A DNA stretch of 64,000 bases, taken from positions 62,001 through 126,000 of the forward strand of contig NZ_JBHTBW010000019.1 of NCBI RefSeq assembly GCF_042665195.1. Reading direction: 5' to 3'. This DNA is from Laceyella putida. GTDB taxonomy: Bacteria > Bacillota > Bacilli > Thermoactinomycetales > Thermoactinomycetaceae. A program made the translations under genes and the position numbers. Positions within the stretch are counted from its first letter, which is position 1. Each line of letters starts with the position of its first letter. This document shows, one piece after another, positions 1 through 8,826 of the stretch. The notes beneath the pieces are model-generated. The model was not told where the DNA came from. It made no database searches and was given only the letters and a program-made list of their open reading frames with translations.

Positions 1-12
1 TCATATTTTTAT

Positions 13-40
13 CGGCGATGTCGATCGCCGTTTTTATTTT
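13..40 (+). terminator. Rho-independent terminator of an upstream gene
   Basis: A 7-bp GC-rich stem (13-19 pairs with 24-30, loop GTCG) is followed by a T-rich tract at 31-40. It lies just before the valS promoter, so it most likely ends transcription of a gene that lies outside the window. Confidence 0.75.
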
Positions 41-54
41 GCATGGGTGTTTGT

Positions 55-83
55 TTGACTCTCTTATCTAAACGTTGTAATAT
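55..83 (+). promoter_or_regulatory. SigA-type promoter of valS
   Basis: TTGACT (55-60) is separated by 17 nt from TAATAT (78-83). This would start transcription near 90, just upstream of the T-box leader. Confidence 0.7.
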
Positions 84-99
84 AATAAACAAACAATGG

Positions 100-361
100 A
101 TGGTTAGTGAGCTATGAGAGGGAAGAGTAGACGGGAGATACCTGTCAGAGAGAGAAGCCCACGGCTGGAAGGCTTCTTCAGGCAAAGCCGTTGAACGTCA
201 CCCTTGAGCTGAGCATCTGAAGGCGTTCTCGCTGTGTAAGATGTTCCGGCGCCAACCGATACCTGGCTCTTGAGTGCGCTGAATCAAGTGAATGGGTTCA
301 GTGAACAAAGGTGGTACCGCGAAATAACCTTTCGTCCTTTGCAATGGGACGGAAGGTTTTT
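100..361 (+). promoter_or_regulatory. Valine T-box leader of valS
   Basis: The leader has the conserved T-box core AAAGGTGGTACCGCG at 307-321. It is followed at once by an intrinsic terminator whose stem pairs 326-337 with 347-358 and ends in a T run. In Stem I the specifier context is GAAC-GTC-ACC, which puts the valine codon GTC at 197-199 and agrees with the downstream gene. Uncharged tRNA-Val should stabilise the antiterminator and allow read-through into valS. The identity comes from motif recognition; the secondary structure of Stems II and III was not computed. Confidence 0.93.
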
Positions 362-391
362 TATTTTTCGTTAAAGTAAGGAGGACTCCAA

Positions 392-3046
392 ATGGGTGAA
401 ACTTTGAAAAGCAATTTGCCTCCTGCCTATGATCCAAAACAGGCGGAAGCGAAATGGTACAAGTATTGGATTGAAGGAAAGTTCTTTGAAGCGGGGAAGG
501 ACCAAGAGAAAGAGCCTTTTACCATTGTGATTCCCCCACCGAACGTGACGGGCAAACTCCATATCGGCCATGCGCTGAATATGACATTGCAGGATATCTT
601 GACACGGTTTAAGCGGATGAAAGGGTATGATACGCTCTGGTTGCCGGGGATGGACCATGCCGGGATCGCCACCCAAGCGCGGGTGGAAGCGAAACTGCGT
701 GAACAAGGACTGAGCCGGCATGACCTGGGGCGCGAGAAGTTCTTGGAAGACGTGTGGAAATGGAAAGATGAGTATGCGGCCAACATTGCGGACCAGTGGC
801 GCAAGATGGGCTTGGGATTGGATTATAGCCGGGAGCGTTTCACATTTGATGAAGGGTTCTCCGACGCCGTTAAGGAAGTGTTTGTGCGTCTCTACGAGAA
901 GGGGCTGATTTACCGCGGCAAGTACATCATCAACTGGGACCCGAAAGCGCGTACCGCACTGTCCGATATTGAGGTCATCCATAAAGAAGTGAAAGGCGCG
1001 CTGTACCACCTGAAATATCCACTTACAGACGGATCGGGCTTCATCCGGGTGGCGACGACGCGCCCCGAGACCATGCTGGGCGATGTGGCAGTGGCCGTTC
1101 ACCCTGAGGATGAGCGGTATCAGGATCTGATCGGCAAAACAGTGATCTTGCCGTTAGTGGAACGGGAGATTCCCATTATTGCCGATGAATATGTGGATCC
1201 GGAGTTTGGCAGCGGAGCGGTGAAAATTACGCCAGCGCATGACCCGAACGACTTTGAAATGGGCAACCGACATCAGTTGCCACAAATCCTGGTGATGAAT
1301 GAAGATGGCCAGATGAATGAACTGGCGGGCAAATACCAGGGGATGGATCGGTTTGAATGCCGCAAGCAGATCGTCAAAGACCTTGAAGCGGACGGTTTCT
1401 TGATCGAAATCGAAGAGCATGTGCATTCCGTTGGCCATAGTGAACGGACGGGAGTCGTGGTCGAACCCTATCTGTCCACCCAATGGTTTGTCGCCATGAA
1501 GCCTCTTGCCGAACGGGCGATCGACGCGCAAAAGAGTGGCAAAGGCGTTCGGTTTGTACCAGATCGGTTTGAGAAGATTTATCTGCACTGGATTGAAAAT
1601 GTACGTGATTGGTGCATTTCGCGCCAATTGTGGTGGGGACACCGCATTCCGGCATGGTATTGTGACACGTGTGGCGAGATGACCGTTGCCCGTACCGCGC
1701 CGCAGGCTTGTTCACACTGCCAAGGCGAGAAGTTGCGCCAAGACGAAGACGTGCTCGACACTTGGTTCAGCTCGGCGTTATGGCCTTTCTCCACGCTGGG
1801 ATGGCCAGAGCAAACGGCCGACCTCAAACGTTACTTCCCTACGGATGTGTTGGTGACAGGGTATGATATCATTTACTTCTGGGTAGCGCGCATGATCTTC
1901 ACGGCGCTTGAGTTCACGGATGAGATTCCGTTCAGGGACGTATTGCTTACGGGTCTGGTCCGCGATGCGGAAGGCAGAAAGATGTCCAAGTCGCTGGGGA
2001 ACGGGGTTGACCCGATGGATGTGATTGATCAGTACGGCGCTGATGCGATGCGGTATATGCTGTCAACGGGATGCACTCCCGGAAATGACCAACGTTTCCG
2101 CTATGAACGGGTAGAAGCGGCGCGCAACTTTGCCAATAAGATTTGGAACGCTTCCCGTTTTGCGCTCATGCATCTGGAAGGCGTATCGGCAGAAGAACTG
2201 GAGCTGAAAGGTCCGTTCTCCATCGCTGACAAATGGATTTTGCATCGCCTGAACGAAACGGTAAAAGATGCGACCCGTCTCTTGGAGCGTTATGACTTTG
2301 GTGAAGTGGGCCGTGTCATCTACAACTTCATCTGGGATGAACTGTGTGATTGGTACATTGAATTTGCGAAGTTGCCTCTCTATGGGGAAGATCATGAGGC
2401 GAAGCGCGTGACCCGGGCCGTTTTGAATTATGTGTTGGATCAGTCGTTGCGTCTGTTGCATCCGATGATGCCATTCATCACGGAGGAGATTTGGCAGCAC
2501 CTGCCGGTTGAAGGGGAAAGCATCACCATTGCCGCATGGCCGGAAGCGAACGAAGTGTTTGAAGCCCCGGAAGCAGTCCGTGAAATGCAAGTGTTGATTG
2601 AAACGATTCGGGCCGTGCGCAATATCCGTGCCGAGATGGAAGTGGCCCCCAAGCATCAAGTGGAGTTGTTGGTGCGTCCTGATGAGGACACGGTCCAAGT
2701 GATTGAACGGAATGAAGCGGCCATCAAGCGGTTGTGTGGCGTAAACCGACTCATCGTCGATCCCGATTTGCGGCGCCCGGATAAATCGATGACAGCGGTT
2801 GTGACCGGCGCTGAGCTGTTCTTGCCCCTTGCTGGATTGGTCGATATTGAACAAACAGTGAAACGTCTGGAGGCAGAGCTGAAAAAGCTGAACGCTGAAG
2901 TGGAACGCGTGGAGAAGAAATTGTCCAACCCCGGGTTTGTCGCGAAAGCCCCGGACCATGTGGTGGAAGCCGAGCGGCAAAAAGGGGAAGAGTACAGGGA
3001 AAAACGCGAAAAAGTGTTGGCGCGGATTCAAGAGATCAAAGGATAA
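392..3046 (+). CDS. valS: Valine--tRNA ligase
   Basis: This cytosolic class Ia synthetase charges tRNA-Val with valine at the cost of ATP and edits mischarged threonine. At 884 residues it has the usual bacterial ValRS length. The HIGH signature lies at residues 57-60 (KLHIGH) and KMSKS at about 530-534. Between them is the large CP1 editing insertion. The last roughly 65 residues are Lys/Glu-rich and heptad-like, matching the C-terminal coiled-coil arm that binds tRNA in ValRS. The ATG follows a strong AAGGAGGA at the proper distance. The gene is controlled by the valine T-box upstream, and folC follows after about 125 bp, as in B. subtilis. Confidence 0.98.
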   Translation: MGETLKSNLPPAYDPKQAEAKWYKYWIEGKFFEAGKDQEKEPFTIVIPPPNVTGKLHIGHALNMTLQDILTRFKRMKGYDTLWLPGMDHAGIATQARVEAKLREQGLSRHDLGREKFLEDVWKWKDEYAANIADQWRKMGLGLDYSRERFTFDEGFSDAVKEVFVRLYEKGLIYRGKYIINWDPKARTALSDIEVIHKEVKGALYHLKYPLTDGSGFIRVATTRPETMLGDVAVAVHPEDERYQDLIGKTVILPLVEREIPIIADEYVDPEFGSGAVKITPAHDPNDFEMGNRHQLPQILVMNEDGQMNELAGKYQGMDRFECRKQIVKDLEADGFLIEIEEHVHSVGHSERTGVVVEPYLSTQWFVAMKPLAERAIDAQKSGKGVRFVPDRFEKIYLHWIENVRDWCISRQLWWGHRIPAWYCDTCGEMTVARTAPQACSHCQGEKLRQDEDVLDTWFSSALWPFSTLGWPEQTADLKRYFPTDVLVTGYDIIYFWVARMIFTALEFTDEIPFRDVLLTGLVRDAEGRKMSKSLGNGVDPMDVIDQYGADAMRYMLSTGCTPGNDQRFRYERVEAARNFANKIWNASRFALMHLEGVSAEELELKGPFSIADKWILHRLNETVKDATRLLERYDFGEVGRVIYNFIWDELCDWYIEFAKLPLYGEDHEAKRVTRAVLNYVLDQSLRLLHPMMPFITEEIWQHLPVEGESITIAAWPEANEVFEAPEAVREMQVLIETIRAVRNIRAEMEVAPKHQVELLVRPDEDTVQVIERNEAAIKRLCGVNRLIVDPDLRRPDKSMTAVVTGAELFLPLAGLVDIEQTVKRLEAELKKLNAEVERVEKKLSNPGFVAKAPDHVVEAERQKGEEYREKREKVLARIQEIKG

Positions 3047-3173
3047 TATAGAGACTGGAGATGGGAGGAAACAAAGGGATTTTCCTCCCTTCCCGTTGTT
3101 GTTGACGGGACGTCTATTTAAATGCAAAATGTACAGAGGTAGTTTTTATTGTCTAGTGAAGGGGAAGAAGCTC

Positions 3174-4514
3174 ATGCATCAAATGACTTCGTTTGCTACA
3201 CCAAGTGATGTGTTTGGCTGGATGGAGCAAACTTGTGCTCAAGCGATTCAGCCCGGGTTGGAACGAATGGAATGGATGCTTGAACGATTGGGACATCCCG
3301 AACGAAGATGCAAATTCATTCATATTGCCGGAACCAACGGCAAAGGATCAACAGCGGCGATGATCGCTTCGGTATTGAAAGAAGCGGGATACCCCACAGG
3401 CTTATTTGTTTCTCCTTATATCCTTTCATGGCGTGAACGGATCCAAATGGATGGGGAACCCATTGCGGAGGAAGCGTTTGTGCATTGGGCCAATCAATTG
3501 CGTCCGTTGGCTGAAGAAATCAAAACGGAAGGTCCCGGCGCGATCACTCCGTTCGAATTTTGGACGCTGTTGGCCATTTTATATTTTGCCAAAGATGCGG
3601 TACCTTGGTTTGTCGTGTGGGAAACGGGCCTTGGCGGTCGCTTGGATTCAACCAATGTCTGCCATCCGCTGGTGTCTGTGATCACCCAAGTCGGCTTGGA
3701 TCACCAAGAGTGGCTGGGAGATTCCCTTGGCGAAATCGCGCAGGAAAAAGCGGGCATCATTAAAGCGGGCGTCCCCGTCATCTGTGGCGCGGAACAACCG
3801 GAAGCGCAAGCGGTGATCCATGAAGTGGCGCAATTGAAAAAATGCAAAGTCTATCAATCGGGTCGCGATTACCGGACTGAGGCGATTGCGCAACAGACAG
3901 GAGAGACGGGACAAGCATTCTCTTTCACCAATGTTTATCGTCAGTTCACGTCCCGGGTGTCCCTGATGGGTGAACATCAGCTGAAGAACGCCGGTACGGC
4001 TTTGATGACGTTGGATGTATTGCGTCAGGGATATGCCACGGTGATTGAGGAAGAACATATCCATCGCGGTTTAGCCAATGTCCATTGGCCTGGCCGGTTG
4101 GAAAAGGTGAGTGAACATCCGCACATCCTATTGGATGGCGCTCATAATATAGATGGGGTTCGCTCATTGGTCAAGGCGCTCCATGACCAATATACTTATG
4201 ACCGTCTCGTTTTGGTGTTGGCGATGATGAAAGATAAGCAGGTGGAAGAAATGCTTCAGCCATTGGTGGAGATAGCGGATCTGGTTATTGCCACCCAAGT
4301 CGCTGGGCAACCGCGTTCGATGAAGGGAGAGGAGTTGGCTGAGTTGATTCGACGTCTCAAGCCATCCATTCCGGTGTCGATCACATCAAAAGTAGGCGAA
4401 GCGTGTGGGCTGTTACGGGAACAGTTGGGTGAACGTGATCTCTGCGTGGTCACGGGTTCTCTCTATCTCGTATCAGAAGCGCGCCCGTTACTGATACAAG
4501 CAAAAGGCGAATAA
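3174..4514 (+). CDS. folC: Folylpolyglutamate synthase / dihydrofolate synthase
   Basis: FolC joins glutamate to dihydropteroate and extends the gamma-glutamyl tail of folates, using ATP, in the cytosol. The protein has 446 residues. Its P-loop, IAGTNGKGST, is at about residues 51-60, and a Mur-ligase-like GGRLDSTN block and a DGAHN motif near the start of the C-terminal domain are visible. The frame stays open upstream to 2937 inside valS, but the ATG at 3174 is preferred because GAAGGGGAAGAAG precedes it and family homology begins soon after. The valS-folC order is the classical Bacillales one. Between them are two short inverted repeats and a possible TTGACG box (3102-3107), so folC may also have its own weak promoter. 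MurC follows after 17 bp. Confidence 0.95.
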   Translation: MHQMTSFATPSDVFGWMEQTCAQAIQPGLERMEWMLERLGHPERRCKFIHIAGTNGKGSTAAMIASVLKEAGYPTGLFVSPYILSWRERIQMDGEPIAEEAFVHWANQLRPLAEEIKTEGPGAITPFEFWTLLAILYFAKDAVPWFVVWETGLGGRLDSTNVCHPLVSVITQVGLDHQEWLGDSLGEIAQEKAGIIKAGVPVICGAEQPEAQAVIHEVAQLKKCKVYQSGRDYRTEAIAQQTGETGQAFSFTNVYRQFTSRVSLMGEHQLKNAGTALMTLDVLRQGYATVIEEEHIHRGLANVHWPGRLEKVSEHPHILLDGAHNIDGVRSLVKALHDQYTYDRLVLVLAMMKDKQVEEMLQPLVEIADLVIATQVAGQPRSMKGEELAELIRRLKPSIPVSITSKVGEACGLLREQLGERDLCVVTGSLYLVSEARPLLIQAKGE

Positions 4515-4531
4515 GGTATTTAAAAAGGCTG

Positions 4532-5923
4532 GTGATTCTGTTGGATAAGAAAAAAGTGCATTTTGTAGGAATTGGCGGATATGGGATGAGCGCGATTGCG
4601 CGCGTGTTGTTGGATTTGGGACATGAAGTGTCCGGTTCTGACGTGGCGGAAAACGCCTTGGTGCAAAAGTTGATTGAGCGTGGCGCCAATGTGACCATCG
4701 GACATCACGAGGACAATGTCAAAGGGGCGGACATGGTTGTTTTCTCCACAAGCATCGCCGAAGATAATGTGGAGCGCGTCGCAGCCAAAGCGCAAGGGAT
4801 TGAAGTGTTGCACCGCTCTCAAATGCTGGCCCGTCTGTTGAATGACAAGAAAGGGATCGCCGTAGCCGGAGCGCATGGGAAAACAACGACTTCGTCCATG
4901 ATCGCCCAAACATTGGAATTGTGCGATGTTGATCCGACTTACATCATCGGCGGGGAAATCGTCAGCCTGAAGGGCAACGCCAAAGCGGGCCAGAGTGATT
5001 ATGTGGTGGCCGAAGCGGATGAGAGCGACGGTTCTTTCCTGGAATACCATCCCTACTTGGCGGTCGTGACCAACATTGAGCCGGACCATTTGGAAAACTA
5101 TGACGGCGATTTCGAAAATCTGAAAAAGGCGTATCGCCTGTTTGCCAGCCAAGTGCGTCCTGAAGGGGCGGCGATTTTGTGCTGGGATGACGCCTTTGTC
5201 CGCGCCATCGCCCCCGAAGTGCGCGGCCGTTATATCACTTATGCCCTGGATCATCCAGCTGATTATGTTGCGACCAACATCCGTGAACAAGAGCGCGAGA
5301 TGACGTTTACGGTGGTCAAAGGGGAAGAGGAGCTGGGAGAGGTGACCCTCCGCATCCCAGGCCGTCACAATGTGGCCAATGCGCTTGCGGCCGTCATCGC
5401 TTGTTTGGAAGTGGGCGTGCCATTTGAACGTATTGCGGCGGCACTGTATCAATTCCAAGGGGCGAAACGCCGCTTCCAAGTGATTGGCGAAGTGGATGAT
5501 ATCTTGGTGGTCGATGACTATGCGCACCATCCAACCGAGATCGAAGCGACATTGAAAGGAGCCAAAGCGTTGGGCCGCCGGATGATTGCCGTATTCCAAC
5601 CGCAGCGGTATTCCCGCACGCATTTATTGATGGATGAGTTTAGCCGGGCGTTTGGTTTGGCGGATAAGGTCATTATCAACACGCTGTATGCTCCGGCTGG
5701 GGAGCAACCGATCCCGGGCGTGACTGCTGAGCGTTTGGCGAAATTGATTGCGGAGAACAGCAACCCAAATACGCAATTCATCGCCGCCAAGGAAGATGTG
5801 ATTGATTATCTATTGAATCATGTCCAGTCGGGTGATCTTGTGCTCACCATGGGTGCCGGCGACATCTGGCGTGTTTCCCACGGATTGGTGCCCGAGTTGG
5901 AGAAACGTGTTGTGAAAAAATAA
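4532..5923 (+). CDS. murC: UDP-N-acetylmuramate--L-alanine ligase
   Basis: MurC adds L-alanine to UDP-N-acetylmuramic acid, the first amino-acid step in peptidoglycan precursor synthesis, in the cytosol. The 463-residue protein shows all three Mur domains. These are an N-terminal Rossmann-like UDP-binding domain (GIGGYGMSAIA near residue 12), the ATP P-loop GAHGKTTT at about 112-119, and a GRHNVANALAA block near 276. A DDYAHHPTE motif near 330 is typical of MurC. The start is uncertain: GTG at 4532 gives the longest form, but TTG at 4541 fits the AAGG upstream equally well. The spacing suggests cotranscription with folC. In B. subtilis murC is elsewhere, so this neighbourhood is a lineage difference. 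Confidence 0.94.
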   Translation: MILLDKKKVHFVGIGGYGMSAIARVLLDLGHEVSGSDVAENALVQKLIERGANVTIGHHEDNVKGADMVVFSTSIAEDNVERVAAKAQGIEVLHRSQMLARLLNDKKGIAVAGAHGKTTTSSMIAQTLELCDVDPTYIIGGEIVSLKGNAKAGQSDYVVAEADESDGSFLEYHPYLAVVTNIEPDHLENYDGDFENLKKAYRLFASQVRPEGAAILCWDDAFVRAIAPEVRGRYITYALDHPADYVATNIREQEREMTFTVVKGEEELGEVTLRIPGRHNVANALAAVIACLEVGVPFERIAAALYQFQGAKRRFQVIGEVDDILVVDDYAHHPTEIEATLKGAKALGRRMIAVFQPQRYSRTHLLMDEFSRAFGLADKVIINTLYAPAGEQPIPGVTAERLAKLIAENSNPNTQFIAAKEDVIDYLLNHVQSGDLVLTMGAGDIWRVSHGLVPELEKRVVKK

Positions 5924-5961
5924 AGCTCTTTGCACTCATCAATTGCTTTAATCAAGGTGTG

Positions 5962-5988
5962 CAGGGTAACCGCTCAGAGGTTGCCCTG
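5962..5988 (+). other. Inverted repeat downstream of murC
   Basis: CAGGGTAACC (5962-5971) and GGTTGCCCTG (5979-5988) form a 10-bp stem with one mismatch and a 7-nt loop. No T tract follows, so it may be an RNA 3'-end or a processing hairpin rather than an efficient terminator. Confidence 0.4.
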
Positions 5989-6027
5989 TTCAATCCCATC
6001 ACATTTGCAGATAGGAGATGACTTTTT

Positions 6028-6669
6028 GTGAATTTATTCACATATAAATGGCTCCCCCTGTGCATTTGCCTCTTTTTGCTGGTGACAGCTTGCGCGCCAG
6101 CCGACCCTGCCCCCACCGATTCTGAGCAACAGAACACGGCGGACAATAATGATGTGTCAGATTTGAATTGGCGTGTGCCTGATTTTGAGTTTACCGATCA
6201 AGCGGGGAAGACTTTTGGCTTGAAGGACCTGAAAGGCAAGGTTTGGTTGGCGGACTTCATTTTTACCCGCTGTCCCAATGTGTGCCCGCCGATGACGGCC
6301 AACATGGCCAAGGTGCAGGACGAATTGAAAAAGGCCGAGGTTCAGGTAGAATTGGTTTCTTTCAGCGTTGACCCCGATTATGACAAACCGGATGTGTTAA
6401 AAGCGTATGCGGAAAAGCATCAAGCGGACTTCAGCAATTGGCATCTTTTGACCGGTTATTCGTTGGATGAGATAACGAAGATGACCAAAGACACGTTTAA
6501 GGCGCAAATTGCGCATCAAAAAGGGACATCCCCTGACGTGCCGCTATTGGTTACCCACCCGACGCAATTTTATTTGATTGACGGTACGGGGAAAGTTGTC
6601 CGTTTTTACAATGGGTTGCAACCCGATGCGACACAGATCGCGAAAGATATTAAAGCTATGGGTAAATGA
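6028..6669 (+). CDS. Sco1/SenC-family copper-binding lipoprotein
   Basis: Members of this thioredoxin-fold family deliver copper to the CuA site of cytochrome c oxidase on the outer face of the membrane. The 213-residue protein starts with a short basic and hydrophobic signal and a lipobox LVTAC, giving lipid-modified Cys22. The metal/redox ligands of the family are all present: a CPNVC motif (Cys82 and Cys86) and a distal His177 in a THPTQF context. The start is a GTG preceded by AGGAGA. It resembles B. subtilis YpmQ (BsSco). A strong terminator at 6697-6736 ends the transcript before the convergent ecs genes. Confidence 0.92.
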   Translation: MNLFTYKWLPLCICLFLLVTACAPADPAPTDSEQQNTADNNDVSDLNWRVPDFEFTDQAGKTFGLKDLKGKVWLADFIFTRCPNVCPPMTANMAKVQDELKKAEVQVELVSFSVDPDYDKPDVLKAYAEKHQADFSNWHLLTGYSLDEITKMTKDTFKAQIAHQKGTSPDVPLLVTHPTQFYLIDGTGKVVRFYNGLQPDATQIAKDIKAMGK

Positions 6670-6696
6670 AACAAAACAATAGGCGATGGAAGGGTT

Positions 6697-6736
6697 GAAG
6701 AAGGGATTGGAAAGCCATTCCCTTCTTTTATTTTTT
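6697..6736 (+). terminator. Terminator after the Sco1 gene
   Basis: AAGAAGGGA pairs with TCCCTTCTT (6719-6727), followed by a T-rich run to 6736. The hairpin overlaps the last codons of the convergent ecsB-like gene. Confidence 0.75.
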
Positions 6737-7936
6737 CCTGCGGTTGAGCATGAGCGCCCCCGCGCCATTGATGACAAGGAAGAGAACAAGTTCCGTCCCG
6801 CCCAGCCATCCGGCCAGGAAGCTCACGAGCGCGGTGAATCCGGTAAACAGGGCCATCAACAGGAAGGATATCTGCCTGATGGCTTGCACTCGTTCAGATG
6901 CCGGGCGGGGCATGAGCTTAAAGAAAATCGGATAATGCACGGCATCCCCGACGCTTTGCAATTGCACGATAAACATCCAGTTGCCCAAGAAGGTGAGAAG
7001 CGTGATCACCGCGGGATGAGGCCAGCAAAAGGCGAGAAGGAGCACCCAGGCCAAGAGGCGGACATGGATCGTTAACAGATCGCTTCGCCTTGCCAACGTG
7101 CGCCAAAAGAGGTAAGGATAGACGGCCTCTCTGTTGATCCAGGGGTTGACAAGGCGAATCAGCCACTTGCGTTCGCGCAAGGGACGTTTGTATTGGGGCA
7201 CGTCCACAAACCAATTGGCGATGGCGTAGTAACGCGCAACGGTTTCCTGCTCCAACTGGCTTAAGCGTCGCCATGGGTAAGGGGCTCGGGGCACGGCATG
7301 AGTCCAGTAACGGTACCACGCCCCCAACACGGCGAGAGCCAAAATCGCGAGCCACCATACTGATTCCAGCGCCGCGTAGGAGAGCAGAAAATTCAAGACT
7401 CCACGCAGTCCCTTCAACGTGTGTAAGCGACGCCAACGCCCACTCACTGTCAGCCGCAAGGATTGCCACTCCAACAGCAGGTTGAGCGTATGGGCACACG
7501 CCAACAGAAGAAGCGTGACCGCATAGGGGCCCGCTGTTCCCAACTTGGCGTGATACAACGGATAAAGGATAACGCCCAGGACACTCAAGTTGAAGAGTTG
7601 AATCGCTCCAGTGTAGAGCAAGCTTGCCCGGAAATACCCTCCCATTTGTGGTTCCAAAGGCAATAAAAACACCAGATCGGTTGGGGTGATCCAAGTGCGG
7701 ATGCGATGACGGGTCAAGAAGAGTCCAAGGATCACTGCCAAGACAGGGGCAAGCGGGAAATCGTTCGGCAACCAGGCCAGCAGTTGGTTATATCCAAACG
7801 AAAAGGCGATAATGGTGATCCCCACAAGGAGCGGGGTGCCGCCTCCGCTCGCGATGACGCCAATCAGGCGCAGCGCTTTTGTCCAGGATCGGCGCATGCG
7901 GTCCCTAAATAGCATCGATGTCTCCAAGCGTTTCAC
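6728..7936 (-). CDS. ecsB: EcsB-like ABC transporter membrane protein
   Basis: EcsB is the integral membrane partner of the ATPase EcsA. The Ecs transporter affects protein secretion, proteolytic processing and competence in B. subtilis, and its substrate is unclear. The 402-residue product has a basic N-terminus and several hydrophobic segments, including pairs near residues 25-75, 105-150 and 185-210 and a C-terminal cluster after about 300. A long polar loop in the middle (about 210-290) is rich in Arg and Trp. It starts at a GTG that overlaps the ecsA stop codon by 4 bp (GTGA), so the two are translationally coupled. The C-terminus ends in a basic tail. Identification rests on topology and the EcsA pairing. 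Confidence 0.8.
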   Translation of the reverse strand: MKRLETSMLFRDRMRRSWTKALRLIGVIASGGGTPLLVGITIIAFSFGYNQLLAWLPNDFPLAPVLAVILGLFLTRHRIRTWITPTDLVFLLPLEPQMGGYFRASLLYTGAIQLFNLSVLGVILYPLYHAKLGTAGPYAVTLLLLACAHTLNLLLEWQSLRLTVSGRWRRLHTLKGLRGVLNFLLSYAALESVWWLAILALAVLGAWYRYWTHAVPRAPYPWRRLSQLEQETVARYYAIANWFVDVPQYKRPLRERKWLIRLVNPWINREAVYPYLFWRTLARRSDLLTIHVRLLAWVLLLAFCWPHPAVITLLTFLGNWMFIVQLQSVGDAVHYPIFFKLMPRPASERVQAIRQISFLLMALFTGFTALVSFLAGWLGGTELVLFLVINGAGALMLNRRKK

Positions 7937-8658
7937 CCTTTCGCGATCTTAATGAATAGTTGCTCCAAGCTGGCCTGCGGCTGAGAGAGCGTTTGCCGCA
8001 TCTCCGACAAATTTCCTTTTAACTGAATGCGCCCATCGTGCAATAAGATAAAGCGGTCGCAATATGTTTCGGCCATCCCCAGAATGTGAGTGGACATCAA
8101 AATGCCCATTCCTTGCCGTTTGCCTTCTTGCAAGAGATCAAGCAGCGCCTGGATGGCAAGCGGGTCAAGGCCGACAAAGGGTTCATCGACGATCAGAAGG
8201 GATGGTTGAACGAGAAACGCGCATAAGATCATGATTTTTTGTTGCATCCCTTTGGAAAAGGTATGGGGGAACCAGTGTTTCACTTTACTCATGCGAAATT
8301 GATCCAGCAAGGCATTGGCGCGTTCGATATAAAGGGTTTCATCTAATCGATAAGCCCGGGCGGTTAACTCCAGATGCTCCCATAAGGTGAGTTCCTCATA
8401 AAATTGGGGTGATTCCGGTATGAAGGCGATTTGGGACCGGAACGCGGCGGGATCTTCGCGCAAGGTCTTGCCGTTCAGTGTGACGTTTCCTGCAATCGGG
8501 GTCATTAAACCGAGGATATGCTTGATCGTCGTGCTTTTGCCGGCCCCGTTTAAGCCGATCAAGCCGACGATTTCACCCGGTTGCACATCAAATGATAGGG
8601 CATGAATGACGGGTTGCTGGCGTGAATAACCGCCTGTCAGTTGTTGAACTGTAAGCAT
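7933..8658 (-). CDS. ecsA: EcsA-like ABC transporter ATP-binding protein
   Basis: This 241-residue nucleotide-binding subunit powers the EcsB membrane partner. It carries Walker A GLNGAGKST near residue 37, an ABC signature in the altered form FSKGMQQK, Walker B LLIVDEP, and an H-loop STHIL. The FSKGMQQK signature rather than LSGGQ is characteristic of the EcsA group. The ATG follows AAAGGAGCG. Transcription diverges from the pilT-like gene across the 8659-8826 spacer. Confidence 0.88.
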   Translation of the reverse strand: MLTVQQLTGGYSRQQPVIHALSFDVQPGEIVGLIGLNGAGKSTTIKHILGLMTPIAGNVTLNGKTLREDPAAFRSQIAFIPESPQFYEELTLWEHLELTARAYRLDETLYIERANALLDQFRMSKVKHWFPHTFSKGMQQKIMILCAFLVQPSLLIVDEPFVGLDPLAIQALLDLLQEGKRQGMGILMSTHILGMAETYCDRFILLHDGRIQLKGNLSEMRQTLSQPQASLEQLFIKIAKG

Positions 8659-8826
8659 ACGTCGCTCCTTTGGAGTAGGATGGATTCTTCTGTTAATCTA
8701 CTTGATTGTGGGGTGGGAAGCAAGCGATTAATAGGAGATGCCCAAATTTTCTTGATATGGACATGTTCCTTTTCTTGTTTTTTCCTTAAAATGGAATTGG
8801 GTGATCATAGAAAAGGAGGAAGTCAT

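Noticed and set aside
371..3127. Long minus-strand open frames within valS (up to 354 codons)
   Set aside because: They lie antisense to a certain gene, show His/Arg/Phe-rich composition typical of reverse frames, and match no family I know.
2937..3173. A 79-codon N-terminal extension of folC reaching into valS
   Set aside because: No ribosome site or homology; ATG 3174 has both.
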